NCBI GenBank assembly: GCA_019316985.1
Contig: CP079215.1
Span: forward strand, 1,364,001 to 1,428,000
Direction of reading: 5' to 3'
Origin: Paraniabella defluvii
GTDB taxonomy: Bacteria; Bacteroidota; Bacteroidia; Chitinophagales; Chitinophagaceae
Length of the DNA: 64,000 nt
Position numbers and translations under genes: made by a program. Positions 8,655 to 20,329 of the stretch are shown one piece after another. The notes under the pieces were generated by a model that was given only the letters and a program-made list of their open reading frames with translations, did no database searches and was not told the origin of the DNA. How positions within the stretch are numbered: position 1 is the stretch's first letter; each line of letters begins with the position of its first letter.

Positions 8655-9121
8655 ATGAACATCAAACAGCATATTGCCCATCACCTGGTAGAAGTACACA
8701 GGGGAGGTAACTGGACAGACGTTAGCATTGCCGGCACGTTGAAAGATGTTAGCTGGCAGCAGGCACTGATGATTACACTTTCTCTCCCAACAGCATTGCC
8801 ATGCTATTACATCACATTACCTATTGGAACCGTATTGTGGCGCTTCGCGGCCAGAATACCGAACCTGAAATCAACCAAAGTAATGGGATGAATGTTCCTC
8901 TGTTAACCAGTGCCGAAGCATGGGACGAGCTGAAAAAGGACAATATATATTCGGCGGAAGAACTGGCTACCATTGTTGAAGGATACGATATCGGCAGCTT
9001 ATACAACCCTATATTACCCGGATACTCCAGCGCCTATAAAAATTTCCAGGGCCAGGTGGAGCATGTACATTATCACCTGGGACAGATAGTAATGATAAAA
9101 AAATATGTGCAGCATTTGTAA
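8655..9121 (+). CDS. DinB-like (DUF1572-type) putative damage-inducible family protein
   Basis: Four-helix-bundle DinB-like protein of about 155 aa; related proteins use three histidines to bind a metal and some act as thiol transferases, but no activity can be assigned here. The N-terminus MNIKQHIAHHLVEVHRGGNW contains the first helix, with NSIAMLLHHITYWNRIVAL (second helix with HH) and VEHVHYHLGQIVMIKKYV (third helix with H) giving the expected His positions. One frameshift lies near 8775, between GTLKDVSWQQA and FSPNSIAMLL. The gene lies 56 bp after rimM. Confidence 0.65.
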
Positions 9122-9209
9122 TTACTGATGACTGCAGCTGAAATCCATTGAACATCTTTAACCTCGTTCTAATTGGGAACAGGCATAGCCAGCAATAGTA
9201 AGATAATTT

Positions 9210-9818
9210 TTATAAGTCACGGCAGGTAGCAATGATCCTGGTATCGCTCACATCGTTCCAGTTATCGATCTTAATAGAATCGCCCATACAGTTTACGCCA
9301 TATTGAGGCGGCGCTACATTGCAGGCCCAACAACTGATGCTGGTAAAATAAATTGTTCCCGACAAGTACAATCCTTTGCCCAGGTAGTGCTTAAATTCGG
9401 GACTACAGCTGGAAACCGTTTCCCATTTTTTCTTCATTTTACTGATATAAAAATCGTCGCAGGATTCCCGTTTACCAGTAAATATAGCTTCTATATTCTT
9501 TAGCCTGGAAGGATCAGTAAACCGGATAGTATCACCTGCACAATTGATACCCTTCCACCAACTAACCGGTGCAAAAGAACAGGATGCGGGATTACAGGTG
9601 GAATGATAGTAGTAAACCAGCTGCCCGTTGTAAGTAGCTTTAACAATGCGCATACCATACGGGTCGTATTGACCTTCAGCAAGCTTGAACTCATTGTATC
9701 CCTGTTGCTTGGCTATATTAATAACTGTCTCATCACATTTCTTGCTGGCACTGTTACTTTTGGAGCAAGCTTGCATCAGCAAAGAAAAAGCAGGTATCAA
9801 TAAAAAGTAGTATCTCAT
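9210..9818 (-). CDS. Hypothetical Cys-rich lipoprotein
   Basis: Intact 202-aa reading frame. The N-terminus MRYYFLLIPAFSLLMQACSK is a lipoprotein signal with lipobox LMQAC, so the mature protein is probably anchored to a membrane, facing periplasm or surface. The mature part has many cysteines arranged in repeated units that end in Cys, such as HSTCNPASCSFAPVSWWKG and ISCWACNVAPPQYG, and the two halves look like an internal duplication: CNPASCSF/WWKGINCAGDTI in the first half and CWACNVAPPQYGVNCMGDSI in the second. No family is recognised. It is one of the few genes in the window without a frameshift. Confidence 0.65.
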   Translation of the reverse strand: MRYYFLLIPAFSLLMQACSKSNSASKKCDETVINIAKQQGYNEFKLAEGQYDPYGMRIVKATYNGQLVYYYHSTCNPASCSFAPVSWWKGINCAGDTIRFTDPSRLKNIEAIFTGKRESCDDFYISKMKKKWETVSSCSPEFKHYLGKGLYLSGTIYFTSISCWACNVAPPQYGVNCMGDSIKIDNWNDVSDTRIIATCRDL

Positions 9819-9893
9819 TGGTGTTTGGTTTCATTTTTAGAACGTCGGGTAGTTATTAAATGCAACACCAATTTAAAAATTTATTTTTGGGAA

Positions 9894-11054
9894 GTGGACG
9901 CAGTTAAACCCTATATCGCACACTTCGATCTCGATTCCTTTTTGTGTCGGTTGAGCTGTTGCTTCGACCCGAACTTAAAGGGAAACCCGTTATTGTAGGT
10001 GGATCAGCCAACCGTGGCGTGGTGTCTACCTGTAGTTACGAAGCCCGTAAATTCGGCGTACACTCTGCCATGCCTATGGCAACAGCCATGAAGCTGTGCC
10101 CGCAGGCTATTGTGCTAAAAGGCACTTACCAGCAGTACAGTTATTATTCTAAAAAAGTTACAGATATTATTGCGTCTAAAGTGCCGCTTTTTCAAAAAGC
10201 CTCTATCGATGAGTTCTATTGCGATCTTACAGGAATGGACCGCTTCTTCAACGTAAGTCAATATACTCAGCAGCTCCGAACGTTTATTACAAAGGAAACA
10301 GGGTTGCCGATCAGCTGCGGACTGTCTTCTGCCAAATTCATCAGTAAAATGGCCACCAACGAAGCAAAGCCCAACGGATTTTTAAAGATCCCGCATGGTA
10401 AGGAAAAAGACTTTTTGTGGCCCCTGGGTATTGAAAAAATTAATGGAGTAGGTAAGCAAACAGAGCAACGCCTGAGAAGCATCGGCCTTCACACGATTAA
10501 AGACATAGCCCAGACACCCGTTGAGATACTGGAGAAAAAACTGGGTAAATGGGGGCTGGAGCTATGGCAGAAAGCACATGGGTTAGGTAGCGCCGAATTA
10601 ACAACCGAATGGAACCAGAAAAGTATGAGCCATGAAACTACTTTTCACGAAAACCAAACCAACATAGAGTTTCTTCACAGCCAGTTGGTAAGGCTAACCG
10701 AAAAAATGCCTACGATCTGAGGCAGGACGAAAAACTGACCGGCTGCCTTACTGTTAAGATCAGGTACGATGATTTTGAAACTACCAATAAGCAGGAAAGC
10801 TTCCTTATACATCTTTAGACGATGAGCTGATCGAAAAAGCGAAAGATATATTTGACAAGTTTTACCAACGGGGCCGGGCTGTACGGCTCATTGGCGTCCG
10901 GTTCAGTCAATTAGTAGACTCTGGCATGCAAATGAACTTATTTAACGACCAGCACAATAAATTAAACCTGTATAAAGCCGTAGATGATATCAAAAACCGG
11001 TTTGGCGATCAGCTGGTTTCAAAAGCCGTAGTGGGCAGAAAGAAACCAAAATAA
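9894..11054 (+). CDS. dinB: DNA polymerase IV (Y-family)
   Basis: Error-prone Y-family polymerase for translesion synthesis. After adding a T lost near 9944, the frame extends upstream to a GTG at 9894, giving VDAVKPYIAHFDLDSFFVSVE; the FDLDSFFVSVE segment holds the first catalytic Asp and the aromatic steric gate. The palm motif ASIDEFYCDLTG holds the SxDE catalytic residues and GVGKQTEQRLRSIG is the helix-hairpin-helix. The little-finger domain needs two more repairs, an A loss near 10706 (LTEKN|AYDLRQ) and a C loss near 10808 (SFPYTSLDDELIEKA). The C-terminus NLYKAVDDIKNRFGDQLV is typical. Repaired length about 387 aa. Confidence 0.93.
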
Positions 11055-11061
11055 CAACCTA

Positions 11062-11157
11062 TTCCCCAAATATTAGTATTTTCGGAGATCATGTTCCCCA
11101 AATATTATTATTTTCAGAGATTACATTCCCCAAATATTACTATTTTTGAAGCTCAAT
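11062..11157. repeat. Three tandem 32-bp direct repeats upstream of a DUF4143 ATPase
   Basis: Three head-to-tail units start with TTCCCCAAATATTA at 11062, 11094 and 11126, each 32 bp, and each continues nTATTTTc/tGGAGA-like sequence. Unit 1 and 2 differ at only a few positions; unit 3 is more diverged in its last third. The third ends about 10 bp before the ATPase start codon. Its TATTTTTG at 11141-11148 matches the TAnnTTTG -7 box, whereas units 1 and 2 have TATTTTCG and TATTTTCA, so the repeat may be a multiplied promoter/operator. Confidence 0.8.
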
Positions 11158-11167
11158 TTTGCTTTTT

Positions 11168-12277
<1,110 letters not shown>

Positions 12278-12379
12278 TTCCTGCGCAACCGTTTGTCTTT
12301 ATACTGTTGTCAAAAAGCTTTTTATTTGCAAAATCAAAAGCTTTGCAATCCAAAAAAATTTCATTTTTAATCAGGAAGT

Positions 12380-13562
12380 ATGAACGAAAAATTTACCCAA
12401 CGTATAGCAGGTGAAGTGGAAGAAAAAAAGCTCCGGCCTGTATAAAAGCGAACGCGTTATTAATAGTCCGCAGGAGCTGAAATAGAAGTTAACGGCAAAA
12501 CCGTACTCAATTTTTGTGCAAACAATTACCTTGGCCTTTCGTCACATCCCGATGTGATTAAAGCAGCGCATGAAGCCATCGATTCTCATGGCTATGGTAT
12601 GAGCAGTGTACGTTTTATTTGCGGAACACAGGATATCCATAAAGAGCTGGAAAAAAAGATCTCTGAATTCTTAGGCACAGAAGATACGATTTTATACGCG
12701 GCAGCTTTTGATGCAAACGGGGGCGTATTTGAACCTCTGTTTAATGATCAGGATGCTATTATTTCTGATGCTTTGAATCATGCCAGCATTATTGACGGTG
12801 TACGCCTTTGTAAAGCCCAGCGTTTTAGGTATGAGCATAATAATATGGAAGACCTGGAAGCTAAATTACAGGAAGCGGCCGGCTGCCGTAGCCGCATCAT
12901 CGTAACTGATGGCTCATTCAGCATGGATGGCACTATTGCCCAGTTAGACAAAATTGTGGCACTGGCCGAAAAACATGACGCGGTCATTATGATTGATGAA
13001 TGTCACTCATCAGGTTTCCTGGGTAAAACCGGTCGTGGCACCCACGAGTATCGTGGTGTAATGGGCAAAATAGATATCATTACCGGCACTTTAGGTAAAG
13101 CATTGGGCGGCGCATCAGGAGGTTTTACTTCGGGCCGAAAAGAGATCATTGATATGTTGCGCCAGAAATCACGTCCTTACCTGTTTAGCAATACGGTGGC
13201 GCCCTCTATTGTTGGTGCGTCTATTGCAGTACTGGATATGCTTTCAGCCTCCACCCACCTGCGCGACAAACTGGAATTTAACACCAAATATTTCCGGGAA
13301 AATGACGGCGGCTGGCTTCGACATTAAACCAGGCGACCACCCCATTGTACCGATCATGTTGTACGATGCAGTATTAGCAGCCGATTTTGCCGCAAAACTA
13401 TTAGAAGAAGGCGTATATGTTATTGGCTTCTTCTTCCCCGTGGTTCCCAAAGGCCAGGCGAGAATACGGGTACAACTGAGCGCGGGTCACGAACAGGATC
13501 ACCTGGATAAAGCCATAGCAGCCTTTACCAAAGTGGGTAAAGAACTGGGTGTATTGAAATAA
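12380..13562 (+). CDS. kbl: Glycine C-acetyltransferase (2-amino-3-ketobutyrate CoA ligase)
   Basis: PLP enzyme that splits 2-amino-3-ketobutyrate with CoA into glycine and acetyl-CoA in threonine breakdown. Conserved parts: [48 protein letters not shown], and the PLP-lysine region [15 protein letters not shown]. The C-terminal half includes [17 protein letters not shown]-like [19 protein letters not shown]. Frame breaks near 12431 (A run), 12475 (G loss, SPQ|GAEIEV) and 13305 (A loss, [12 protein letters not shown]). Repaired length about 394-395 aa, normal. Other alpha-oxoamine synthases are possible, but the N-terminus [14 protein letters not shown] and overall match favour Kbl. No tdh partner is adjacent. 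Confidence 0.9.
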
Positions 13563-13585
13563 TACACGTAATATTATATTCTCGT

Positions 13586-13620
13586 AAAGTCATGACAGCG
13601 GTTCATGACTTTTTTTTTTT
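13586..13620 (+). terminator. Intrinsic terminator after kbl
   Basis: AGTCATGA and TCATGACT pair around the short loop CAGCGGT and are followed by an uninterrupted run of eleven T, starting 25 bp after the kbl stop codon. Confidence 0.88.
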
Positions 13621-13709
13621 ACAGCATTCCTGATCGGGAGTAACAGCCTGGTTGACTAATAATAAACAGGTATCAAAATTATTATTACATATAGTTTACC
13701 CTCCTTCCA

Positions 13710-13760
13710 GCCAGTGAGGACACTGGCCAGGGCTATGCTGAGGTTTGTGTCTCACAAACC
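13710..13760. repeat. Pair of compact hairpins with a shared GTGAG(G)ACAC core
   Basis: Hairpin 1 (13710-13727) is GCCAGTG, loop AGGA, CACTGGC. Hairpin 2 (13742-13760) is GGTTTGTG, loop TCT, CACAAACC. Read on opposite strands the centres are GTGAGGACAC and GTGAGACAC, the same core apart from one G in a sequence full of one-base losses, while the outer stems differ but remain fully paired. They lie 14 nt apart in the 255-bp gap between kbl and the ABC1 kinase gene. No T-run follows either. The arrangement resembles a REP-like repeat pair. Confidence 0.6.
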
Positions 13761-13817
13761 AGTTGGATGCATTTCAATAAAATTGATGCCGGTTTGTTAT
13801 AACTATAACCTGCCTTT

Positions 13818-15136
13818 TTAATCCCTGAATTTTTCAAAATTATTAATAACGATATGGGTGGCTTTCAATTCATGCATCATATTGTACAAACCAAAAAAGT
13901 TCGGTTCATATAAATAAAATGCCGGGAACCCCTGTTGGTATTAAAGTTCCGCATTTCACTGAGCTTGGCATATTGCTGCCCTAACGCGGCTATCTCTTCA
14001 AAAAACTGTTCGTCAGAAAAATCGAAATGCTCCACGTTAAACGGGCGCGTAAATAACTCCAGCATGTCGTAAAACAACTGCTTAAAGTATGCTTTTTTTT
14101 CTTCCGGTGAATCGTCAGCCGTCAATATCTCCAGTTCGTATAATTTTTCTTCGAATAAGGATGGGTTTCTCAGGTTTTTCTGGTCGGCTAACTCAAAATA
14201 GGGTTTGTAAAAGTCAGCAGGAATTTCTTTGATACAACCAAAATCGATCACCAATAATTCGTTCTTGGCGGATATTAAAAAGTTGCCCGGGTGAGGATCG
14301 GCATGCAGTTTTCTAAGCACATGCAATTGATACATATAAAAATCCCAAAAAGTCTGTCCCAATAAATTCCTGTCTTCTTCACGTAGATCTTGCTGTATAT
14401 ATCCTGAAAAATGAATGCCGTCCATCCAATCCATCGTGAGGATCTTCTCACATGAGTATTCGGGGTAATAACCAGGAAATTTTATGTGAGGTAAATGAGC
14501 GCAGTCTTTCGCAAATTGCCGGCTTCGCTCCAACTCCAGCACGTAGTCGGTTTCTTCAAAAAGCTTTTGCTCCACTTCTTCAAAATATTTTTCTGAACCT
14601 TCTTTGCGAATATTAAACATGCGCATTGCGATGGGCTTCACCATCTTAAGGTCGGAAGAGATACTTTCTTTTACACCGGGATACTGAATTTTAACGGCCA
14701 GCTTTTTACCGTTTTTCATAGCCTGGTGCACCTGTCCGATACTTGCCGCATTGATCGATTCAGGTGAAAAATCATCAAAAATATCTTCGGGGTTTTTACC
14801 AAAATATTGGCGGAAGGTTTTACGCACCAAAGCCGCCGAAAGCGGAGGCACCGAAAATTGTGATAGCGAAAACTTATCTACATAGGCTGCAGGCAGTAAG
14901 TTCTTTTCCATACTCAGCATCTGTGCTACTTTCAGCGCCGAACCTTTTAGTTCTTTCAGGCTGTCGTAAATGTCCGTAGCATTTTGCTCATGCAGGTTAG
15001 CACGGGCTTCGGCTTCATCTTTGGTCAGCTTCTCCCCGTAATACTTAATATAATTAATACCCACTTTAGCTCCTGCCTTCAGTAAGTTACCCGCACGCCC
15101 TATTTTGCTGGTGGGTATAGAATTTAATGTCTTCAT
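13818..15136 (-). CDS. ABC1/UbiB (AarF) family atypical kinase
   Basis: Atypical protein-kinase-like ATPase of the ABC1/UbiB family; relatives support quinone or lipid metabolism. The hallmark KxGQ-type region reads LKELKGSALKVAQMLSME, the Ala-rich loop replacement is NAASIGQVHQA, the ATP-binding Lys is in KLAVKIQYPGV, and the catalytic and metal sites are LHADPHPGNFLI and VIDFGCIKEI. A T loss near 13902 truncates the frame; the repaired C-terminus is NRTFFGLYNMMHELKATHIV followed by INNFEKFRD, total about 439 aa. It follows a TetR regulator by 28 bp on the same strand, a pairing seen in other Bacteroidota. The substrate is unknown. Confidence 0.88.
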
Positions 15137-15164
15137 TCACCTAATATCTTTAATTGAAAAGCGC

Positions 15165-15837
15165 CTATCCCATTTGAAATTTCTCTTTCCATAAAAACTT
15201 TCCCAAGTCTAATACTTTGTTCATTATAGGATTGTTAACCACATCAAAACCTGTGTCGATCGTTTTTTCTATATAAATATCCGTTTTCTCAAAACCGGCT
15301 GATGTATCTTTTTCCAAAAATCAAGAATGCTTAAAAAGTGCATCCATAATACTTCTTCCTTCGATTTTCCCTTGAACTGCTTTATCAATTCAGGCGCTTT
15401 CTCAAACATGGCATCATTGTCGAATGAGAGTGTTTGAGTGAATTGCCTATGGCTGGTTTTCAAAGCGCGAAGCAACTGATACTGTTGTATAAAGTCTCCT
15501 TAAGCAACAACAATAGGAGCGACCGGTTGAGCGTAAAGTTTTCGAAAAGAATGAAGTATAGATTAAGGAGCTTTTCTTTTGCCGGCATAGCTTCAAAATG
15601 CTCGATCTGGCCGGCCAACTCCAGCGACCTGTCGAAAAAATGAACCAGGTAAGCCTGCTCCAAACTATCGAACCCCGAGAAAAAATCGTAAAAAGCGCTC
15701 TCCGTTAACTGGTGGTTTTTCGCAAACAGGTACACGCTCTCCGGGCGCTTACCATGCGTTAGCAGGTATTCGCTGTACCACTCCATTAAAGTGGTTTTGT
15801 CGATGGATTTTGCTTTCGTCTTATTTACATTTTTCAT
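15165..15837 (-). CDS. TetR/AcrR-like transcriptional regulator
   Basis: Repaired protein about 224 aa. The N-terminal helix-turn-helix region contains LMEWYSEYLLTHGKRPESVYLFAKNHQL split as LTHGKRPESVYLFAKNH and ESAFYDFFSGFDSLEQAYLV, which aligns with TetR-type DNA-binding domains where a Tyr-Phe pair follows the recognition helix. The rest is helical (MLRALKTSHRQFTQTL, DVVNNPIMNKVLDLGKFLWK). Breaks near 15478 and 15318, both consistent with single losses. I start at ATG 15837 (MKNVNKTKAKSID); a longer in-frame start at 15879 exists but looks artificial. It is probably cotranscribed with the ABC1 kinase and may control it. Confidence 0.75.
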
Positions 15838-16067
15838 AACGGGTTGTTTTTTGATGGAGATTATGTGCCGGGCAGTCAAAGCTAATCAAAGTATGCTGTA
15901 TTGCTATAGCTGTTTCTGCCTAGCATCATAACAAAAGGAAAACAAATAAGGTTGAAACGGCCTGGTGTTTTAATTTCTTTAACATAATGCTGTAAATTTA
16001 GCTTTGGGCTTAAAATATAGTCTTTCTCGTACGGGGCTATGCCGCCTGCAGGTTTTTATCTTCACTT

Positions 16068-16973
16068 ATGTTTAGAAGGCATATTATATTTTTATTTTTC
16101 CTCGTTGCCGTACAGCAGGCACTGGCGCAATCTAATATTCAACCGGCACAGTTTCCCTCACCCATGAGAGAAACTGTACGCAGGCATGAGCGGATTACAT
16201 TTGAGACGGAGCCTTCAAAGACGATCATACTCAACGGCATACTGGCTAAACCTATAACTATATATCTTCCCGCCAATCTCCGGAAAGCAAAACAGACCGA
16301 TTTATTGATCCACTTTCATGGTATAGCTCCCATTGTTGCCTACGCAGCCCATCGATACAAAAAGCCGTTAATAGCCGTTTCGGTTAACCTTGGCTCGGGC
16401 TCCTCAGCCTATGCGCAACCTTTTAACAATAATGCTGTTTTTGAAAAACTGAAACAGGCTGTTGTAGATACGGTAATGAAACGGCTGGGGCGCCCGTTGC
16501 CCGAAGGAAAATTATCTTAAGCGGGTTTAGCGCAGGCTATGGAGCCATCAGAAGTATTCTTTCCCAACCTGGTTTAATTAAAGACATTTATGCTGTTCTG
16601 CTTTTAGACGGCCTGCATACCAGCTATATCCCCGAAAAAAAAGTAATAGCAGAAGGAGGTTTGATCGACTCTGTCTCCCTTGAACCTTTTATTCAATTTG
16701 CCAGGAAGCAATCGATAAATCTTCTGGCAAAAAATTTCTCTTTACCCATTCTGAGATTTTCCGGGTACCTTTTCCAGCACTACAGAAACAGCCCACTATC
16801 TGCTGAAGACCCTTAACATTACAACCACACCCGTTTTAAAATGGGGACCTTTAGGCATGCAACAGATCAGCGAAGCGTCAGGACACCTTGCTGTGTTAGG
16901 CTTCGCCGGTAATACGGCGCCCGACCACATCGATCATTTTCACGGCTTATCCTATTTTTTAAGTAGGCTCTAA
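16068..16973 (+). CDS. Secreted alpha/beta-hydrolase-like protein
   Basis: The N-terminus MFRRHIIFLFFLVAVQQALA is a cleavable signal peptide ending before QSNIQPAQ, so the protein is exported. The mature domain looks like an alpha/beta hydrolase: LLIHFHG is the oxyanion strand-turn, and after repair KIILSGFSAGYGAIRSIL contains the nucleophile elbow GFSAG. A late HIDHFHGLSYFLSRL supplies a possible catalytic His. Three breaks lie near 16512, 16725 and 16757, each repairable by one added base. Repaired length about 302 aa. Substrate unknown. The neighbours are also exported hydrolases. Confidence 0.65.
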
Positions 16974-17057
16974 ATATCAGAGCGCGGCAATACTATTGTT
17001 AGCCTGCTCTGCAAAAAAGCCGGTTATTTTCTTTGCCGGAATGATGTAAATTGCCCT

Positions 17058-18593
17058 ATGTTAAAAATATCGTTTTACTTACCAGCTTTGTTATAGCTTC
17101 AACCGCAGGCTACACACAGGACACCAAATCCAAAACAACGGAAGCAGAAAAACCGCAGACTACTAAAAATGCTACTCCCGATCTGAAGTTTGACCCTGAT
17201 GCTACGGTTGTTACCTATCATACAGTTACCATCAACGGCAAAGCAATACCCTATAAAGCAACAGCTGGCACGCTACCGGTTTGGGATGCGGATGGAAAAG
17301 CTATTGCAGGCGTTTTCTTTGTTTACTATGAAAGAACAGATATTAAAGATAAAAGCTCCCGGCCTTTAACTATTTCCTTCAACGGCGGCCCCGGCTCCGC
17401 CTCCGTATGGATGCATATTGGCTACACCGGACCGGTATTTTTAAATATTGATGATGAAGGTTATCCTGTACAGCCATATGGCTACACCGCCAACCAGCAC
17501 TCTATATTAGATGCCACTGATATTGTTTATGTTGACCCGGTTAATACCGGTTTTTCCAGGATCGTTGGTAAAGATGTGGCGCGCGAAAAATTCTTTGGCG
17601 TAAATGCCGACATCAAATATTTAGGCGACTGGGTAAACAGTTTTGTAAACCGGTACGACCGCTGGGCTTCGCCTAAATTCCTGATAGGCGAAAGCTATGG
17701 AACTACGCGGGTATCCGGATTGGCGCTGGAGCTACAACAATCTCATTGGATATACCTGAACGGCGTGGTGCTCGTATCTCCAACCGACCTGGGCATAGAA
17801 CGTGGAACAGCTACCGATGCGGCCCTTCTCCTGCCCTATTATGCAGCCACTGCCTGGTATCATAAAAAGCAACCGTCAGATCTTTTACAAAAAGACCTGA
17901 CGGCAATGCTGCCAGAAGTAGAAAGTTTTACAATGAACGAATTAATACCCGCCCTTAATAAAGGCAGCCTTTTAGACGATGCTACCAAACAAACACTAGC
18001 CGCTAAAATGGCCCGCTACTCGGGTATGCCCGAAAAAGTTATTCTTCAAAACAATTTATCTGTGAACACTAATTTGTTTTGGAAAGAGCTGCTGCGCAAC
18101 GAAGGATTTACCATAGGCCGTTTAGATTCGAGATACAGAGGTATTGACAAGCAGGATGCTGGCAACAGTCCCGATTTCAACGCGGAGCTTACCGCCTGGC
18201 TGCATGCTTTTACGCCGCCTATTAATATGTATTTAAAAACGAACTGGGCTATAAAACCGACTTCCCGTACAATATGTTCGGTCCTGTTCATCCCTGGGAC
18301 AATAAAGGCAATCAAACCGGTGAGAACCTGCGACAGGCAATGGCTACCAATCCTTACCTGCATGTACTGGTACAGTCTGGTTATTACGACGGCGCCTGTG
18401 ATTATTTCAATGCCAAATACAACATGTGGCAGATGGATCCATCGGGCAAGCTTAAAAACAGGATGAGCTGGGAGGGCTATCGCAGCGGTCATATGATGTA
18501 CCTGCGCAAAGAAGATCTGAAAACCAGCACGCAGCACCTGCGTGAGTTCATCAAAAAGCCATTCCCCTGCAGGGTACGCCGGCCAAATATTAA
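17058..18593 (+). CDS. S10 family serine carboxypeptidase
   Basis: Exported S10 peptidase, an alpha/beta-hydrolase-fold carboxypeptidase. Restoring one A near 17065 gives a start at ATG 17058 and the signal peptide MLKNIVLLTSFVIASTAGYTQ. Family motifs: NGGPGSASVW (oxyanion hole), GESYGTTR (nucleophile Ser), GYYDGACDYFNAKYNMWQM (catalytic Asp region) and YRSGHMMYL (catalytic His). Breaks near 18237 and 18557 hide the Asp/His part and the C-terminus, which repaired reads REFIKKAIPLQGTPAKY. Length about 512 aa. Its TAA overlaps the stop of the convergent M14 peptidase by four bases. Confidence 0.92.
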
Positions 18594-20311
18594 TTGACCC
18601 GGTAAACAGGATACATAAGATAGGCTGGTTCTATCCAGGGCGAATTTTGATAAATAAAATTAAGCTGAGCAGCCGCGCTTTGGGCAAAGATGGTGTCCTG
18701 CCTCCGCCTGTATTCCAGCCTTTGCTGCAGCTCGGTGTTAGATTTTAAATACTCCGCAGCTACATCCTCAAAATGATAATCGGAGTAGCCTTCTTTTTGC
18801 TGAAGAATAGCATCGAAAAAATTCCATTTGAAATAGGAGTCTTCGGCAACAGGCTCCAGTGTTTCTATTAAAAAACGATTGGCCGCCTGGTTCATGGGAA
18901 TATACCAGTCTCCTTCCTGAACTGGATAGGGCGGGACGTAACACGAAGCTTTACTTCCGAATTAGGGTGATGACCTTCGTAGGGCCTTGGGGCAGCCTTA
19001 TAGTTTTCAATGGTGTACACGTCTACATTAATAACCGTATCGCTTTTAACAGGCTGCATTGCAATGTTGTTAGCCTTTAATCTTTCGATCACCTTCCACC
19101 AGCCCTGCGGAATGATATAGGCTTTAGGCTTGCTAACAACAGCAGCAGGTTTATAATTATTATAGAAAGGCACCTGCAGGGTATAAGGTTTGGTTGGGTC
19201 GTAATACAATCTTAGAAGTCCGGATACTTCACTAGGCTTGTAGCCGCTTTCATAACCTTTAAAGGTGATAGTTGTTGACTGCGTATGATCAGGCTGCCAG
19301 CAAACTGTAAACGTTTCTCTTCTACTAACTTCTTCTTTGGCAAGAGCTCTTAGTTCCAGTATTTTTTGCCGCTCGGCGCTGGCAAACTCAATAAAAGAGC
19401 TCATTAATTCGTAAGTAGATTGTACACGTTGGTAATAAGGTTTCAACATATGCGTTTCAGGCATAAAAGCAAACGTGTTCCACAAAGCAGCATACCCGCT
19501 GCTATAGCGCGGCGCATCCCAGAAAGCCTCCCATCCCTTCTCCACTTTTTCCCTGTGATCAAAGTTAACGTAAGGCACCAGGTCGTAGCCTTTATTCTTC
19601 ATTAAACGGTATAATGCCGGCTCCATCGTCTCGTTCAGGTATTGTCCCATTGCGCCACCCAATTTATTATGCTGAGAGGTAAGCAGGGTCATTACATGCT
19701 GGTAGTCGGCACCATTGCTTACATGGTTATCTATTAGGATATCCGGATCGGTTACATGAAAAATCTGGGCAAACGAAAGGGCTTCTTTGGAGTCTGATTT
19801 AATAAAATCCCGGTTCAGGTCAAGGTTTTGGGCATTTCCCTGAACCCGAAAGCCTCCGGGCCGTTTTGATCTACGCGATAGTCTTTGCTTCGGTTGAAGC
19901 AACCGCCAATATTATAAACAGGAATGATGGCCAGCACTACCTGGCGGGGTAGCTTCAGCTTTCCTTTCGCAATATCTGCGGCCAGTAACATACTGGCATC
20001 AATGCCGTCTGGCTCCCCGGGTGTATACCATTATTAATTAGTATAACAAGTCTTTTTCCCGCTTGATCTGCCTGTAGTCGCTAACACCATCGTTACTCAC
20101 TGTTACCAGGTGCAGTGGCAAGCCCGCATCGGTCATCCCCATGGTTCTTATGGATATTTTGCCGGATGCCTTATCCGCCTGTTTCCACCAGTCGATGATC
20201 TCACCATAAACAGGAGTCTCTTTCCCCGGATCGTTCGAACACCGTTACAGGTAACTGGGCAAAAGCGTGCGCCCCAATCAATAAGCAACCTGTCAAAAGC
20301 AGTTTTTTCAT
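18590..20311 (-). CDS. M14 family zinc carboxypeptidase
   Basis: Exported zinc carboxypeptidase of the M14 family. The start ATG at 20311 gives the signal peptide MKKLLLTGCLLIGAHAFA. The zinc site is NGIHPGEPDG (His and Glu) and LIDNHVSNG (third ligand His); LDLNRDF supplies the Asn-Arg substrate residues and FAFMPETHML the catalytic Glu. About five breaks (near 20240, 20060, 20020, 19855 and 18913) are needed to join the N-terminal domain, catalytic domain and C-terminal part (NQAANRFLIETLEPVAED). Repaired length about 573 aa, with a long C-terminal extension beyond the catalytic domain. It follows an SDR gene by 19 bp and converges on the S10 peptidase gene. Confidence 0.9.
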
Positions 20312-20329
20312 CTTATATATTTTCGTTCA

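Noticed and set aside
11062-11157. CRISPR array
   Set aside because: The units are contiguous direct repeats with no unique spacers, only three copies, and no cas genes are present.
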